Positions 19,790 to 32,465 of a stretch of DNA of 64,000 nucleotides are shown piece by piece (the first letter of the stretch is position 1; every line of letters begins with the position of its first letter). The notes below the pieces were generated by a model. The model saw nothing but the letters and a program-made list of their open reading frames with translations, ran no database searches and had not been told where the DNA came from. The DNA lies in the NCBI GenBank assembly GCA_963854835.1, contig OY978528.1:58598761-58662760 (forward strand), written 5' to 3'. Source of the DNA: Megamerina dolium (taxonomy: Eukaryota; Arthropoda; Insecta; Diptera; Megamerinidae). The position numbers and the translations under genes were made by a program.

Positions 19790-22620
19790 GTAGAAGCGCT
19801 TATGGAAATAACAAAATGGATCATGGAATGTTTTCCAAATAAATTGGAACATAGCAGATAATTTTCAAGTGTTATTAAATATCGTGGAACAATCTTTTAT
19901 AATGAAAATAGAAACTTTCGCTGGTCATTCACAAATGAGGTGCGGTAAGCATCATTGATCATCCTTTTAAAATGAGATAGGTAACATGAAACAGTCGCTA
20001 GATATACACAAGTGAGGTGTGCTGAGATTATGTGAGATAATAAAAAATGCAGCAATTTTGAATTTAATCCAACTAATTTCGCACTTCCTACCAATACAAA
20101 TTATTGTGCATACGAGTTTGTTTCGTAAGGCTTTTGTATCAAATTCATATATCGCAACGTATACTCGTGTCCATTTGAATTCAAATCATTGTCTAATATT
20201 GAAAAAATATTACCAAATAATAATAAAGAAGAAATATTATAATTAAAATAGCAATAATATGCGAATGCACGCACGTACTCGTATAATGCAAAAATCAATC
20301 GCAAAATCAATTCATAATCTAAATTGATTTTGAAAAGTGATTGACATGCATGTATTGCTGCAAAACCTATAAAGTATAAAAATTGAAATACAATACCTTC
20401 AATTATATACAGTTACTTATGCATATATACATGTATAATCACATGTATATAAACTTCCACGTTCGTATATATACTGCGTATGCTTCTGTACGATTCGGTA
20501 TTTAATAAAACTGACATCGATAAACTGCCACCGGTTTCCAAGTGCAAATTATATGTACAAATAGGATTATTTGTAAACGCATGCATACAAAACATACAGC
20601 GAAATATATAGCAACATATGTTGCGATATACATAGGAGTATAATATATAAAATAGTTGTACCTACATACATATGTGCTTAAATGTATGCGTAAACATTGT
20701 CAATTATAATGCATACACCACACAAATATCATATTCATGAGACGAATTGAACTTTCGCTTTCATTCAAATACAATGTGATAAAATCGCTATATATAAGTT
20801 TAAAGCAAACAAAATATATTGACACAAGTACATGTCTATATGTATGTTTGAATGAAAATATATAATAACAAAGCAAATATTTACTAGCAACACGAAAGTT
20901 TTTGGCTCAATTCAAATGCAATATATATGTGATGGATTCATCTATATTATAGGTAGGGTACATAGGTACTACGTAAGCATATCTACGAGTACAATGTCAC
21001 AAAGGTACGCGGCAATTACTCATATGATCCTACCTACATGCATATGTGTAGCTGGAAGCTAATCTTTTACACATAATCTAAAGTAAACCCGAGCATAACT
21101 CGTTTATTGTGTTGTTAAACAAATTTTCTATTTATTTGCTTGTTGTTATGGCATGAAATTACCATATCAGATATATATGTACATATGCTCTTTTGTTTTT
21201 GTTTTTTTTTGTCTAGTAAGAAATAATAAAAAAGCAATATTTATAACAAAACGCCCTGAAATGAAACCAATGCAAATCACTTGTAAGCAATCTTAGCCAG
21301 ACAAGGCAAATCACTAAATGATATGATGCTCAATGATGCATAATGATATGAAAAGAAAGATAGAAATATAATTGTAATGATTATGAAATACGACTCTATG
21401 TGTGTAGACACTCATACATCTCCATACATATGTGTGACTGTTCCAGTGTTAGCATTTATTTAGCCTATAGTATCTTTTACGTAGTAGTTTTATTATTATT
21501 TCTATTTTTTTATTTTTTCATTTATTAATTTTTCTTTATAATAATGCAAATGAGTAGCATTAGATGTTGTAGTGTTTTTTTTTTTATGAAATTCGCTTTC
21601 TTTTGCATTAAAACTTTTTTTTTATGGTTTCATGCATATTTAATTAAAATATTCAATTTTTTGTTACTTGTTTACAAAATTTTACATATATAATTTATTT
21701 AACAGCTAGTTATGGATGTATATAAATATATATAAATATATATAATCATGTCCGTAAAATGCTGATATTTTAATATCATAATACATATTTATTAATATTG
21801 GTTTTATTTCGTTGCTTTTGTGGATTTTTTTTTTTCAAGGTGTTAACAATAATGTTGTGCGCTGGTAATTAAATTAATATCAAAATTATAATAATAATAA
21901 TAGTCATAATACATAATGAAATACTGAATGAAAAGTGTTAGGTACTAATTATATCCTATTTTTGAATAGCTACCAAATTATAGTAAAAATAGCAGTAAGT
22001 AGCTAATAATATAGAATCAGAAATTGTCAGTCTATGTGAACCCGCTGGTGAATGGGTAAGAGAATCTAATACACGTGAAATTTCCAACTATACATGCTCT
22101 TCATGCGACCATAATCAATGTACGCTTTTGTTGTACAAAAAAAAGTAAGTCCATCATATTTGATGAAATTGCCTAAGCACATATTTTTAATTTGTTGTAA
22201 TTTAAAAACAAAAACACTCCTACTAATCAAGCAGAACTCAGAATGATTGATGCTCTGTATTTGGTAGTTTTTCAACAAAATGCTGTTACACTAACAGTGC
22301 TCTGTTAAAATAACCAAAAATTATTTAACATTAATGTTAATCTCTATGTTATTTACAGAAGAAAAAAATGTAAACATTTAGAATTCATTACTGTTGAGTA
22401 TACAAGCATTTCCTAGCAAAGTAATGTGCAGGGAACCGATCATTTATAACTTGACAAATAAAATTTTGAAAATAAAAAGTTTTTTTTTCTGAATTTTTGG
22501 AAAAAAAAATACCAATATTATATACGTTTTCTGTGCATTTGTGAACTCTACATATAACCACTAATATGGGAGTATGATTGTAGCTTATTTGTGATAGATT
22601 GCAAAAGTCAGAAACATCCA
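19790..22620. other. Intergenic sequence, no gene seen
   Basis: AT-rich sequence with many short TATA/CATATG palindromes and homopolymer runs. A TATAAATA-type tandem lies at about 21718-21745. Short open frames are not supported. Confidence 0.5.
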
Positions 22621-22627
22621 ACATATA

Positions 22628-23494
22628 CGGGGGCGGTCCCAGAACTACCCGACCTAACAAAGAAAACAACAAATTTGGGAAAATGTTTCTTTATTTCTCA
22701 ACATACTCTTTTCCCATGCGATATTCTATAGCTTCGATACCCTGCTTATAGTATGAACTGCGTAGCTCGTTAAAATAGCCATCTACCGCAGACAACACCT
22801 CTTCATTGTTTGCAAGTCTTCTACCACAATTTTTTCAAATTTAGAAATAGAAAATAATCCGTAGTAGCTAAATCTGGCGAATAAGGAGCGTGCTGAAGCA
22901 GTTCGAGCTTTAACTCATTGATTTTGGTCATCGCAAAAGCGGATGTGTGAACTGGTGCTTTTGTTCTATTGTGAGGAAACGCGACACCCATCTTGCACAC
23001 AGCTTTTTCATCTCCAAATTTCCGGTCAAAATGTCTGTAATTTTACCTAGCACACGCACCTTCATCAGGCGATTATCCAATATCATTTTGTGGATTTTCT
23101 TAACCGTTTCTGGAATGGCCACCTCAATTGGTCGACCACTACGGTGTTCGTCTTTGCAGCTCGTACGACCTCGTTTAAACTCTGCCACCCAATATTTTAA
23201 CGTAAACAAAGGAGCAGACTCCGCCAGAGTAGAATCTAGTTCGGCTTTAATATTCGTTGGACTGAGACTTTTTAAGACGTTATGTATTGAATTACATAAT
23301 GGTGACCAATTTTTTCCATGTTTACAAATTCACTGAGGTCGTTAACTTTCGATGGCTCCAAAAAAAAAACACTAAACAACGTGGCGCCTTGAAACTTAAA
23401 ACATATGTTTTATATGGTTGCCACTTTTCACCAAAGTAATTTTTTCCAAACTACTGACCCAATCTATATATCTGTAGTTCTGGGACCGACCTCG
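22628..23494 (-). mobile_element. Internally deleted mariner element
   Basis: Terminal inverted repeats are visible. The right end, read inward on the minus strand, is CGAGGTCGGTCCCAGAACTA; the left end on the + strand is CGGGGGCGGTCCCAGAACTA. Both are flanked by TA (22626-22627 and 23495-23496). The element is 867 bp, about 400 bp shorter than a normal mariner. The missing part falls in the middle of the transposase gene. It could have been mobilised only by an enzyme supplied by another copy. Confidence 0.85.
22687..23230 (-). pseudogene. Mariner transposase with central deletion
   Basis: On the minus strand the N-terminal DNA-binding part reads LKYWVAEFKRGRTSCKDE, GRPIEVAIPETVKKIHKM and LCARWVSRFLTIEQK. 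It then jumps, over a few bases, to KAPVHTSAFAMTKINELKLE and HAPYSPDLATTDYFLFLNLK (the third catalytic Asp region), then EEVLSAVDGYFNELRSSYYK and a terminal KEYVEK-stop. The segment with the first Asp and the DN of the second catalytic motif is gone, so the enzyme cannot be active. Additional frame changes and stops occur after LKKLW. The frame at 22947-23336 on the + strand is an antisense shadow. Confidence 0.85.
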
Positions 23495-23570
23495 TAGCAA
23501 TCGATCGGTACCAAATTTGTTTAAATAAGATTCAGGGTTGGTTTGTTGTTGGCAAGGACTTTTATTATGA

Positions 23571-23851
23571 CCTATAAATATTAGGCTAGGATAGGTTATG
23601 TGGCTGCCCTCTCTCTGATAGGACACACTTAGGCCAGAAAGGCCCATTGTGATATCGAGCTTCTCTTCCAAAACTGATATGCGTGTTAAATTTGGACAGC
23701 ATTAGAAGAGACCTACTTATATTAGCCGGTTCCGAATGGCAGAACCCTTGTGACATCACTTTAACTTAGTTTTGTTATGCTTCAGCCGGGAATTGAACCC
23801 ACTACATACAGATCAGAAGGTCAACGCACTAATCACTTAGCTACGGCACCC
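23571..23851 (-). mobile_element. tRNA-derived SINE, near complete
   Basis: On the minus strand it starts GGTGCCGTAGCTAAGTGATT (complement of 23831-23850), with box A TAGCTAAGTGA and box B GGTTCAATTCC (complement of 23789-23799). The body is shared with 9007-9370 and 19512-19780. The tail reads GGCCTTTCTGGCCTAAGTGT, then GGGCAGCCACATAACCTATC. A 7-bp direct repeat ATTATGA lies at 23564-23570 and 23852-23858. The frame at 23396-23671 is a shadow. Confidence 0.85.
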
Positions 23852-23858
23852 ATTATGA

Positions 23859-24650
23859 GGCTAAGTTTAACTCCTATTCTTAGACTAGAAATAAAAAAGT
23901 CCCGATTTTTCAGCTATTAGTGGACTTTTTGCAAATAGTTAAAAAAATAAAAAGAATCCAGGATTATCTGTATTCTACGATAATATTTTACACTTGACTT
24001 TTTCGATCTCAGAAAAAAAATGACCAATGCTAAATTGGGTCCATTTTGGTATGCATAACATATGAAAAAAAAATTTAAGAAACTATAATAGATGCCACTA
24101 ATATTGATTATTGTGTATTAGAGTGATTCAATGAAAAACGTTTTAATAATTCACCCCTTATGCAAGTTGGTACTATTTAAATTTTTTATTCTGGATCCCG
24201 CGAAAAATTTGATAATCGACTTGGATCCTTTGCCTTTGTATGCGTAGCGACACAACATTGTGTCGATATGTAATCGAAAAATTTATTGAACTTTCAATTT
24301 CAAGAGATTTTACAAAATGTTATAAAAATTGAAAGAATACAAATTATTTTCTTTTAAGGCAAACTAAATTAGAAGATATTAATTTGTCTTTTCTATTTAT
24401 GTTAATTAAAAATATCAATGGACTTGATATATTAAACCAGATCGGAAATTGTTGTAGTTTGTAAATAATTACATTTTGAATGATTTAAAATGATTTTCAA
24501 GAATAATTAGAATATTTTCATTAAATTATATTTTTGGTAAGATATTAAGCTAAAAAATTCATTTCTGCTAAAAAAAAAAATATAAAAAATTAAATTAAAA
24601 CAAAATAAATTTTCAATGCTAGAGATTCGCTGGACGCTATTCATTTCTAG
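23859..24650. other. Intergenic sequence, no gene seen
   Basis: AT-rich sequence with no reading frame of note. Confidence 0.5.
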
Positions 24651-24654
24651 TATT

Positions 24655-24745
24655 GTTTTGTGTGTTAAATGTTGGCAAGAAGAGGCCTACTTATATTTAT
24701 TAGCCGAATCTGAATGACAGAACCCTTGTAACATCACTTGTTTCT
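24655..24745 (-). mobile_element. SINE body fragment
   Basis: It is similar to the middle of the minus-strand SINE at 23.7 kb: AGAGGCCTACTTATATTTAT, then TTAGCCGAATCTGAATGACA and GAACCCTTGTAACATCACTT. Neither head nor tail is present. Confidence 0.65.
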
Positions 24746-25460
24746 GATGTTTGTCGCAAAGATCTTTCAAAAACTTTTGCATCACGAATCATTATTATAG
24801 AGAATTTCCTGGATTGAAGTTCTAACCCATTCTCTTAATAAAAAACAAAACCTACATTTTCGAGCATTTAAAATGTTGCATATTTTTTGTAGTCATGATT
24901 GCTTTTGACCTGGAAATGCCTATATTTATGCATTTCTATAAGACCTTACTACATATATGTATGTACTGAGAAGTAGAGAAGCTATAAAGACAAAAATATA
25001 ATCAAATTTATAATTGCTCCATTCTTTAAATTTTCTTTTAATCTCACTCACCTATACAGAGTGTATCAACATATCCATGTTAAATGAAAATACTCAAGAG
25101 CATTACTTGAACCATGTGCTATGAGTCTTTTTGTCGATTAGACATATTATTTAAATGCACAACACATACTACGAAAGTTGCTGTGAGTTGCTTATGCTAC
25201 GTATATTATAAGCATAGCATGTATACGATGTATTATATTCATTAGTTGATTCTTCGCTATAAATCGAGCTGGCTACCACACAATACAAACATAGTTATTG
25301 TCATATAAAACTCGTTCAAAACACACACACACACGAAACAAGTCACTCATATGCAAGTGTGTGTTATTTATTTATTTATTTATTATAATTATTACCATTT
25401 GTTGTTGTTGTTGTTATTGGTACTTTTCACGTTTTGCGCATACGCGCGCGTTCGCTGTGT
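24746..25460. other. Upstream region of candidate gene 2
   Basis: AT-rich sequence with (AC)n at about 25320-25334, TTAT repeats at about 25363-25385 and a GTT run at about 25400-25417. GC content rises after 25430 (TTTTGCGCATACGCGCGCG). Confidence 0.4.
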
Positions 25461-25494
25461 TACCGTTTTAGTTTTTGTCCAACACACTGCGCAA

Positions 25495-25535
25495 ACGTAT
25501 CAGTATCAGTTGCCAAGTCGAACAAGTGAGACCAC
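25495..25535 (+). promoter_or_regulatory. Candidate core promoter: initiator plus downstream element
   Basis: TCAGTA at 25500-25505 matches the fly initiator TCAKTY at five of six positions, with A+1 at 25502. AGACCA at 25529-25534 lies exactly at +28 to +33 and matches the downstream promoter element RGWYVT at five of six. No TATA box is present at -30. A second initiator-like TCAGTT follows at 25506-25511. A GC-rich CGCGCG patch lies about 50-60 bp upstream. This is sequence-based only. Confidence 0.4.
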
Positions 25536-25542
25536 AACAACG
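25502..25542 (+). other. Candidate non-coding first exon of gene 2
   Basis: From the putative start at 25502, the leader would run to a splice donor G|GTTAGT at 25543-25548. It contains no ATG. The donor is acceptable but not strong. A longer exon cannot be excluded. Confidence 0.25.
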
Positions 25543-26082
25543 GTTAGTTAATTAAAAATAAATGCTACAAAATTCGAAGATACAAAAAAAAAATCAAAAG
25601 AAACTTTAACTGTGTCTATTTGAAAGTATATGCATAAATGAACTTAAATATATTGAAATTGAAAGGACGAGAAAACAAGTATTTTTTAATAATGCAATGC
25701 AAATTTTGCAAGTGTTGAAACTTAAACTTACAAGAAATAATACACAAAAAAAAAGCAATTAAAAAAGAAAAGTAACTTACAGAAAGTGGTTGCATGCAAA
25801 AATTTCACTTTTTATTGGCCAAAAAAAAAAAAGATATTAATACTAATAATGTGTCAAATTTGAAAATATTTCATAATTTGCAATGTTTAACATTAAAAAG
25901 AAAAAGTACTTGCATTTTTTGAAATATAATTAAAAATGAAATTATCTAGTTTAAAATATAAATGACAATTTTTTAATGAGCCTTTGAATAATTGTGCGCG
26001 TAAATAGAAAATCACTTTAAAAACGTTATTTCTTCTCTCAAATGTTTAAATTCAATTATAAAACAATTATAATAATAATAGG

Positions 26083-26437
26083 GTGATATCTATAAAGTCG
26101 AAAATGTCTCGAAAACATCGAAGCCTCGAAATTCTTCGAACATTGAAAAACGAATTGTCGAAAAAATTGAATGAAAATGATTTTCGCGAGGCAAATTTAA
26201 TGCAACAACAGCTTCGAAAATGTTTTAGTGTTTCTTTTACGACAAAATGTATTTATATTTTCGATTTTCGCAACTGTTAATAAGATTGCAAAAACTTGTG
26301 CTCGCGAAAAGTGTTTGAAAAATTTCATGGTTTTCGATTGTTCTACATTTCGCCTTTAAAGACTCTAATCCTATATAAAATAATTCTAATTTATTAATTT
26401 TCAAAAAAAAAAAAATAAATCACCCTCTTTTTCATAG
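26083..26437. mobile_element. Possible MITE with imperfect inverted arms
   Basis: The left end GGGTGATATCTATAAAG and the right end, inverted, GGGTGATTTATT share the terminal GGGTGAT. Further in, TCGAAAATGTCTCGAAAAC on the left is the approximate inverse of GGTTTTCGATTGTTCTACAT on the right. The interior is rich in TTCGA. The 65-codon frame at 26083-26280 begins at the terminus and is not taken as a gene. It lies in the presumed first intron of gene 2. Confidence 0.4.
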
Positions 26438-26645
26438 TGTACTCACATATTTAGATACGCACGTAAAAATACCGTTTGGATACACTCCATTGGTGCCACT
26501 CAAATTCGATCGAAGGAGAAACTGATTTGTTTTTATTCACCATAAATAAATCACACAGAGTTTTACACACAGAAGTAATACGAAAAAACTAGTGGATAGT
26601 TTAATTTATAACAAAGAATATATACAAATTCGTTAAAATTTTTAG

Positions 26646-26676
26646 ACAGAAAAAAATAAGCAGATTAATAACGATG
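26646..26676 (+). CDS. Candidate first coding exon of gene 2, only the ATG codon
   Basis: A T-rich stretch and acceptor TTTTTAG end at 26645. A 31-base exon follows (ACAGAAAAAAATAAGCAGAT then TAATAACGATG), ending in an ATG at 26674-26676 immediately followed by a consensus splice donor GTAAGT at 26677. A gene whose first coding exon holds only the start codon is a known arrangement in flies. The leader could be joined to 25502-25542, or transcription could start nearer, around 26500. The remaining exons would lie far downstream, possibly beyond the window. This rests on splice-site appearance alone. Confidence 0.35.
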
Positions 26677-29394
26677 GTAAGTTCTAATGTTAAAATTTTT
26701 ATATAGAAAAATATATTTTTAAATTAAGTGTTAATGTATGTAGAAGAGAAACCTGTTCGACTACAGACGATATCATATCCATATCATATAAATTAATTAC
26801 TTAATTAACAATATTTTGAAAAAAAATCAGAGTATTCTAGAAAATGTTTCATATTTTGGTCTTTTTTTTTTGGATTATACAAAATACAAAACACGAATAA
26901 AAGTTGTCTAGTTTTACCTGATTTTTTGTGTTATCTACGAGTATTAAAAATTCTGTTACTTCATTTGGAGGAAAACTTGAAAATTATGAAAAGCTAATTT
27001 CAAATTATTGATAAATAAGAATAAAATAAAATAAAAATAAATAAATGAAATTGGAAATATTTAATATTCAACTAAATTATCGCCTAATTTTAGATAAATG
27101 CCAAATATCATATATGACAGTTTTATTGCTAGAGTGCAGTATCGTTGCGTTTATTTTTTTTTAATTGAAAAATAAATTTTAAAAAATGTGTATACCATTT
27201 TTTATCACTCTATTATATTATGTGCGAAAAAGTTATATTGATTTCTTCGACTATAAATTATCATTAAGTGATCATTTTTTTTCAAAGAACTCCAAATCAA
27301 TTCCAACGATATTGTGAAAAGAAAAAACTCAAATGCAACTCATTTCAGAAATTTTCAATTTTTAATGACAAATTTCTTGTAATTCAAGATTCTTCTAACA
27401 CAAAAAGGGCTTACAAAGATCTCTCTCTCTTCAATGATACCGCTAAATCAAGGAAATTAGCATAAAATATGGTCATCCCGAAATAATGCCAGTCCTAACC
27501 TAAAGATATTTCACCTATGAGTACTGTTTTGTATACACTTCATTGTTTTTAAAAGTTTTTTTTTTTAAATACTAACTATATTACTAGTAATAATGGCACC
27601 AGCAATCTAACCGTTTTGCAAAAGTGTGTCATGCGACTTGCTGAAGAAAAAAAAACAAAAAAAACTCTTCACGAAAATTCATCGTGGCACAAGAACGTTT
27701 CAATGCATACATGCATACATGCATACAGCAAGAGAATCATTTTTAACCATAACTGAATATAAAAGGTAATACCAACAACAACAACAACAATAATAAAAAT
27801 AATGACAATAACAGCATAGTGTCATTAAAGAATTGTATGTTGAAAGGCCAGTAGCTATTTAGTATATACACACACACACATTGTTCTTGTATATACACAC
27901 ACATATTCCTACATACAGCTATATACATACATATTAATGTAGTCGAAACAGAAGCAGCAGCAACAACAGTAGTATTTGGTAGTAGCTGTAGTCGGTTCTA
28001 CCATCAATATTGTATTTTGTTAAATTACAAAAAAAAAACCTCTTGTACTGATGGTAAACAAAGAACACAAGTAAACTCACGCAGTCAATCCCATACCATG
28101 CGGCTTGACTTGGTTAGAACTTTACAAACGATGATCGTACACATGTGACTGACACAGTAGGTGGTTGTTAATGGTAAAAGTGTGTAACAGAAAACAATAA
28201 CAAGAATTAACAACAGCAATAGTATCAATAGCAGTTTCGCTTTCAATTTATTGTCTGATTGTTAAACAAATTTTTATACTTATGAATTGATTGAAAGGCA
28301 ATATATAATATGTATAATATGTACGATTGTCAGAAGGGGGGGAAAAATATACAATAGCACATTAATAAATATTGAAATGGTTAAAAATGTAAGAAACAAA
28401 AAATTACCATATGAGCTAGTCAAAAAGTATGTTTACCTACGATTCAAAGAGAATGTACATATGTATGTACTCGTACTTGAACAAATCACTTTCCATTCCT
28501 TTCTACCACTATACGAGTACATAGAGCAAAAGTTGAATATACTCCCGTGTATGTATATGAAAAACCAAGTATATATTATTCTTACTAAATACATATGCAA
28601 AGATATTTAGGTAATTCACAATGTTTCATAAAGTCATACGTGATAATTTCATTATTTTTTGCGACATTTCTATGCAGAGTTGTATTGTGTTATTATATGA
28701 AAGCCAATAACAAGAACACTTTTTAAACTATTGTAACACTCTATACCGTTATGAATATATGACATATTATGACACCTTGTGAATAACCTAATTGATTAGT
28801 TAGCTTCGATCGACATTTTTGAGAGAAAACTATACGAGAAGACACCAAATTCACTGAACAAAAATGTTTGGGTCATATTATTAAATGTTTTTGTTATGTT
28901 CTAATTCATATCTACAACATTTAGCTAACCTAACCATATATCTGAGAATAAAATTCTAGGCGATAATTTTGAAATATGATTATTTTCGTGGATTATATGT
29001 TGATTATTCTCTCGGATTATTTAAATGTATATTGATATATTTTTATTAGGTATTTTTTTTTGTTGTTTATTTCTGCATTTTAATATTTAGAATAATATTA
29101 GCCATAATCCATGACAAAAACACAACATCAAAAATGGTTGTTGACAGTATTATTAACAGATATTGTTTTCAATTATTCTGAATTTAGTTGGAAAACCGGA
29201 AAATATTGCAATAAACGTGTTTATTGGTAGAAAAAAAATTGTTTCTCTTAGTTTCAGCAATACCAGAACTTAGATACAGTAGACTATAACCGACGGACAA
29301 ACAATATACGTTTGTGAGTGACTTTGATGCGATTGCGCAGCTTTTCAAACTGGTCGAATGTTGGTTTAGCAAATATATTCATATGTTCCATGTT
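26677..29394. other. Non-coding sequence, candidate intron of gene 2
   Basis: AT-rich sequence. Simple repeats: CATACATG units at about 27708-27726, (ACA)n at 27772-27790 and (AC)n at about 27870-27880. No frame of interest; 27268-27465 and 28287-28610 are composition-driven. Confidence 0.45.
27772..27790. repeat. (ACA)n trinucleotide repeat
   Basis: Six ACA units. Similar CAA/TTG tracts occur at about 25400, 30741, 39650, 44131, 56687 and 57645. Confidence 0.85.
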
Positions 29395-30300
29395 TCAGTT
29401 TGTTAGATTTAACATATATTTTTGTGCACAAAGTCTGAAAAGAATCTCATGGAAACACACTTTTGTATGAGTGTTAGGAGTATGTTCTTATATATTGCAT
29501 TTGGCATATTTTGGTGAGCAAAATGTGAAAAAATGCATACGGAAACATACTTTTGTATGGGAAGTAGATGTTGTTTATATCCGATTCCGCCCATTTACAT
29601 AGTTGCTCATACATTTCATGCGAAAAGTGTGAAAACATGCATTCGAATAAGACTTTTGTATGGGAGGTAGCCGTGATTTTTATCTAACTCTGCCCATTAT
29701 CAAGCCTATATGTTTATTAGTAAATATTACTGCATACACCAAGCTTCAAAAAGCTCTCGGAAAGATATTTTTGTATGGCAGGTGGGTGTGAAATTCATCC
29801 AATTTTGTCCATTTTCAAACTGGTGTGTTTATTAATACACATAAGCGGTTGTACCAAGTTCTAACCCCAAGACATTGTATTTTCGTGTGCAAAGAGCGAA
29901 GAAATACATACGGAAACACACTTCTTTATAGGAGATGCTATCCTATTTTATTAGTCTTTCATTTATTAGAAATTATGATCCCATATACCAAGTTTCAGTT
30001 TGATATCTTTATATTTTCTTGTGCAAAGTAGGAAAACATTCATTCGAAAGCATAATTTTGTACGGCAGGTAGGCGTAGTTTTTATACGATTCCACAAATT
30101 TTTGAATATGTCAGTTGGCTAGTAAAACTAACCTCATACATTGAGTTTTAGTCTGATAGCACAAAGTATGACTAATTTTTTGTTAGGGAAGCACACGTGG
30201 TTTTCATTCAATTTCCCCTATTTATGAAATCATCACATTTGTTGTTGAAAATGTTGTTATATACCTATTTTCTGCACAATCGTTCCATAATTATGACAGT
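29395..30300 (+). repeat. Family B tandem array (copy B1)
   Basis: About seven diverged modules recur at 90-155 bp. Each has a core like ACTTTTGTATGGGAGGTAGG followed by CGTGATTTTTATCC, GATTCCGCCCATTTTCAA, TTTATTAGTAAATAT, ATACCAAGTTTCAGT and CTTGTGCAAAGTGTGAAAA. Cores lie near 29459, 29549, 29652, 29767, 29921, 30053 and 30176. No coding frame is conserved. Copies occur at 37.1, 42.4 and, inverted, 48.0 kb. Confidence 0.8.
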
Positions 30301-32465
30301 TATCATGCTAACAGACAGACAAACATATTCCATCAACCTATAAACGTGTTGGAATTAAAATTTGAAGCATTTCTTTGCATTTCTCACATTTTAGTTCGGT
30401 AAAAGAGATAATAATTGCGTATGATATCATTCATTATCATTTCAAAATCACAAAATAAATCAATCGATCATATCTTTTTTAAAATAATGGAGATTTGGTA
30501 TCAAAGTGTCATTCAAATGACAAACATTATGACATTCTTTAATTTCTCACTGGGTACAAGTATGTAGATACTATGTATACACATTTATATGTATTTATAT
30601 ATGTACGTGTATATAGCATATAGTATATAGCAATTTACAAAATTGGCTAATCAAGCAAAACATTAAAGAAACACCATCACAATAGCAATAACTGGTCTAA
30701 GTTGCCTTACCGACTGCAAATAATATTAAATGTTGCTTATTTTTGTTGTTGTTGTTGTTGGTTTTTTTTGCAAAAAGCAAAAAATAAACGCAATCAGTAT
30801 CAGCAATGGCAGAAAGCAACAAAGCAAAATAGTTGAGCAAAAAAAAAATATATAAAAAGAAAATCGAAAAGTTTGTAATAGTAGCCACGCATTAAATTAG
30901 TTTAATGGAGAAAAAAATACATTTATGTATATATAGTATGCATAATAAAGAGCTAAAAACAACAACAATAACAGTAAGTGAACGAATCAACTAGTCTGAC
31001 CAGATTTGCAATGTTTTTGGGCAATTTTTATATTTTTTTACATATATTGTACATACATACATTGTAGATTTTATTCGCTTGTCGAATTATCTGTAAAATA
31101 AAATGGTTTTTTATTAGCAGGTTTTTATGCTTTTATTTTAAATATATTTATTTCTTTAGTGTTTTATTATTTTTTCTTAGATTTTATTTCTTTTATTTTA
31201 AGTCTAACCATATATTCCTTTAGTGATGATGTTCATCTGTGATATTTATTATGACTACACGAATACATGACAGCACAGACACAATTTTTGTATATACCCT
31301 AAAGCTATGCACGACTATACTTAAATAAGTAACTATAAAATATAAAAGAAATACAATAAAAATAGAGAGCAATGCTACTAAAATATAATAAATCATATAC
31401 ATGTGTCGAAAACGTCATTAATTCAAACGACACAAATGGTCTCCTTAATTAATTCCATTTTTGAATAAATTTTTTAAATAAAAGAAATATCTAGATATGT
31501 ATCTATTTGTTTGAACATTAGACCGGCTTGATCTGCATACAAAAAGTGTTGAGCTATTGTTTCACAGCCATGGAAAATTGTACATATAGAATAGAGCTAT
31601 GACTTTTAAGTATGATTATAGCGCTGAAATACTCTTGAAGTAAACTTTCAAAACAAAGACGAACATTGACAATTTTTTTTTTTTTGCATGAAACACTCGA
31701 ATGTACATATCGTACATATATATGTACAAGGATTTGATGAATTGAGGGGCGTTATGCGCATTTGTTGTTATTTATTTAATTAAGGCTTACGCTTTTATAT
31801 ATTGATTGCATGATTTCGATCGAAATCTAACTATTATTTATCTTAATTAAATAATAACTTTGAATGGTATATATGTAGTTTCTAGGTAGTAGTACTCTTA
31901 ATTGTTTAGCAAACTTGACTATGCGTAGTTTAGTTCACATACGTACATTTCAGTATGTCAAGGAAGAGTTGAGGAAGTATTTTATTAAAAATCTTAAATC
32001 AAATCATTAAATGTTAGGCCTCAAGCACGTATATAAATATTTTTTTTTTTTGTTATGATCATTTTTCCTGCTATTCTTCTTCTTCTTCTTTTGCAAATAT
32101 TTAACATTGTATGTATAAACGTGTTACGAACGTGTCTTAATTTAAAATTTGCTTTAATTTCTGTAATGTGATTTCTTTTATGTGATTTAATTTTATTTCA
32201 CACATACGTACATACATACACACTTCCTGTTCGTATAAGTTATTCATATATACATACATACGTACATACATTGTATCCATTTATATTTGAGCATAATTTT
32301 ACATGAAATGTAGATATAATCTTTCATAAATATTTATTATTACAAGAGTACGAATAATGTACGACAAGCCTGTTGTTTTTAACTTTCTCACCAGTTAGTC
32401 ACATTGGTACAGAGGATGATCTGTAGTGTAACCATATTCATATAGTTTTGTGTAGCAACATTCTG
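30301..32465. other. Non-coding sequence, no gene seen
   Basis: AT-rich sequence with a TTG run at about 30741-30760 and a CTT run at about 32075-32091. A GC-richer patch GGGGCGTTATGCGCATTTG lies at about 31746-31764 without a gene model. Confidence 0.45.
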
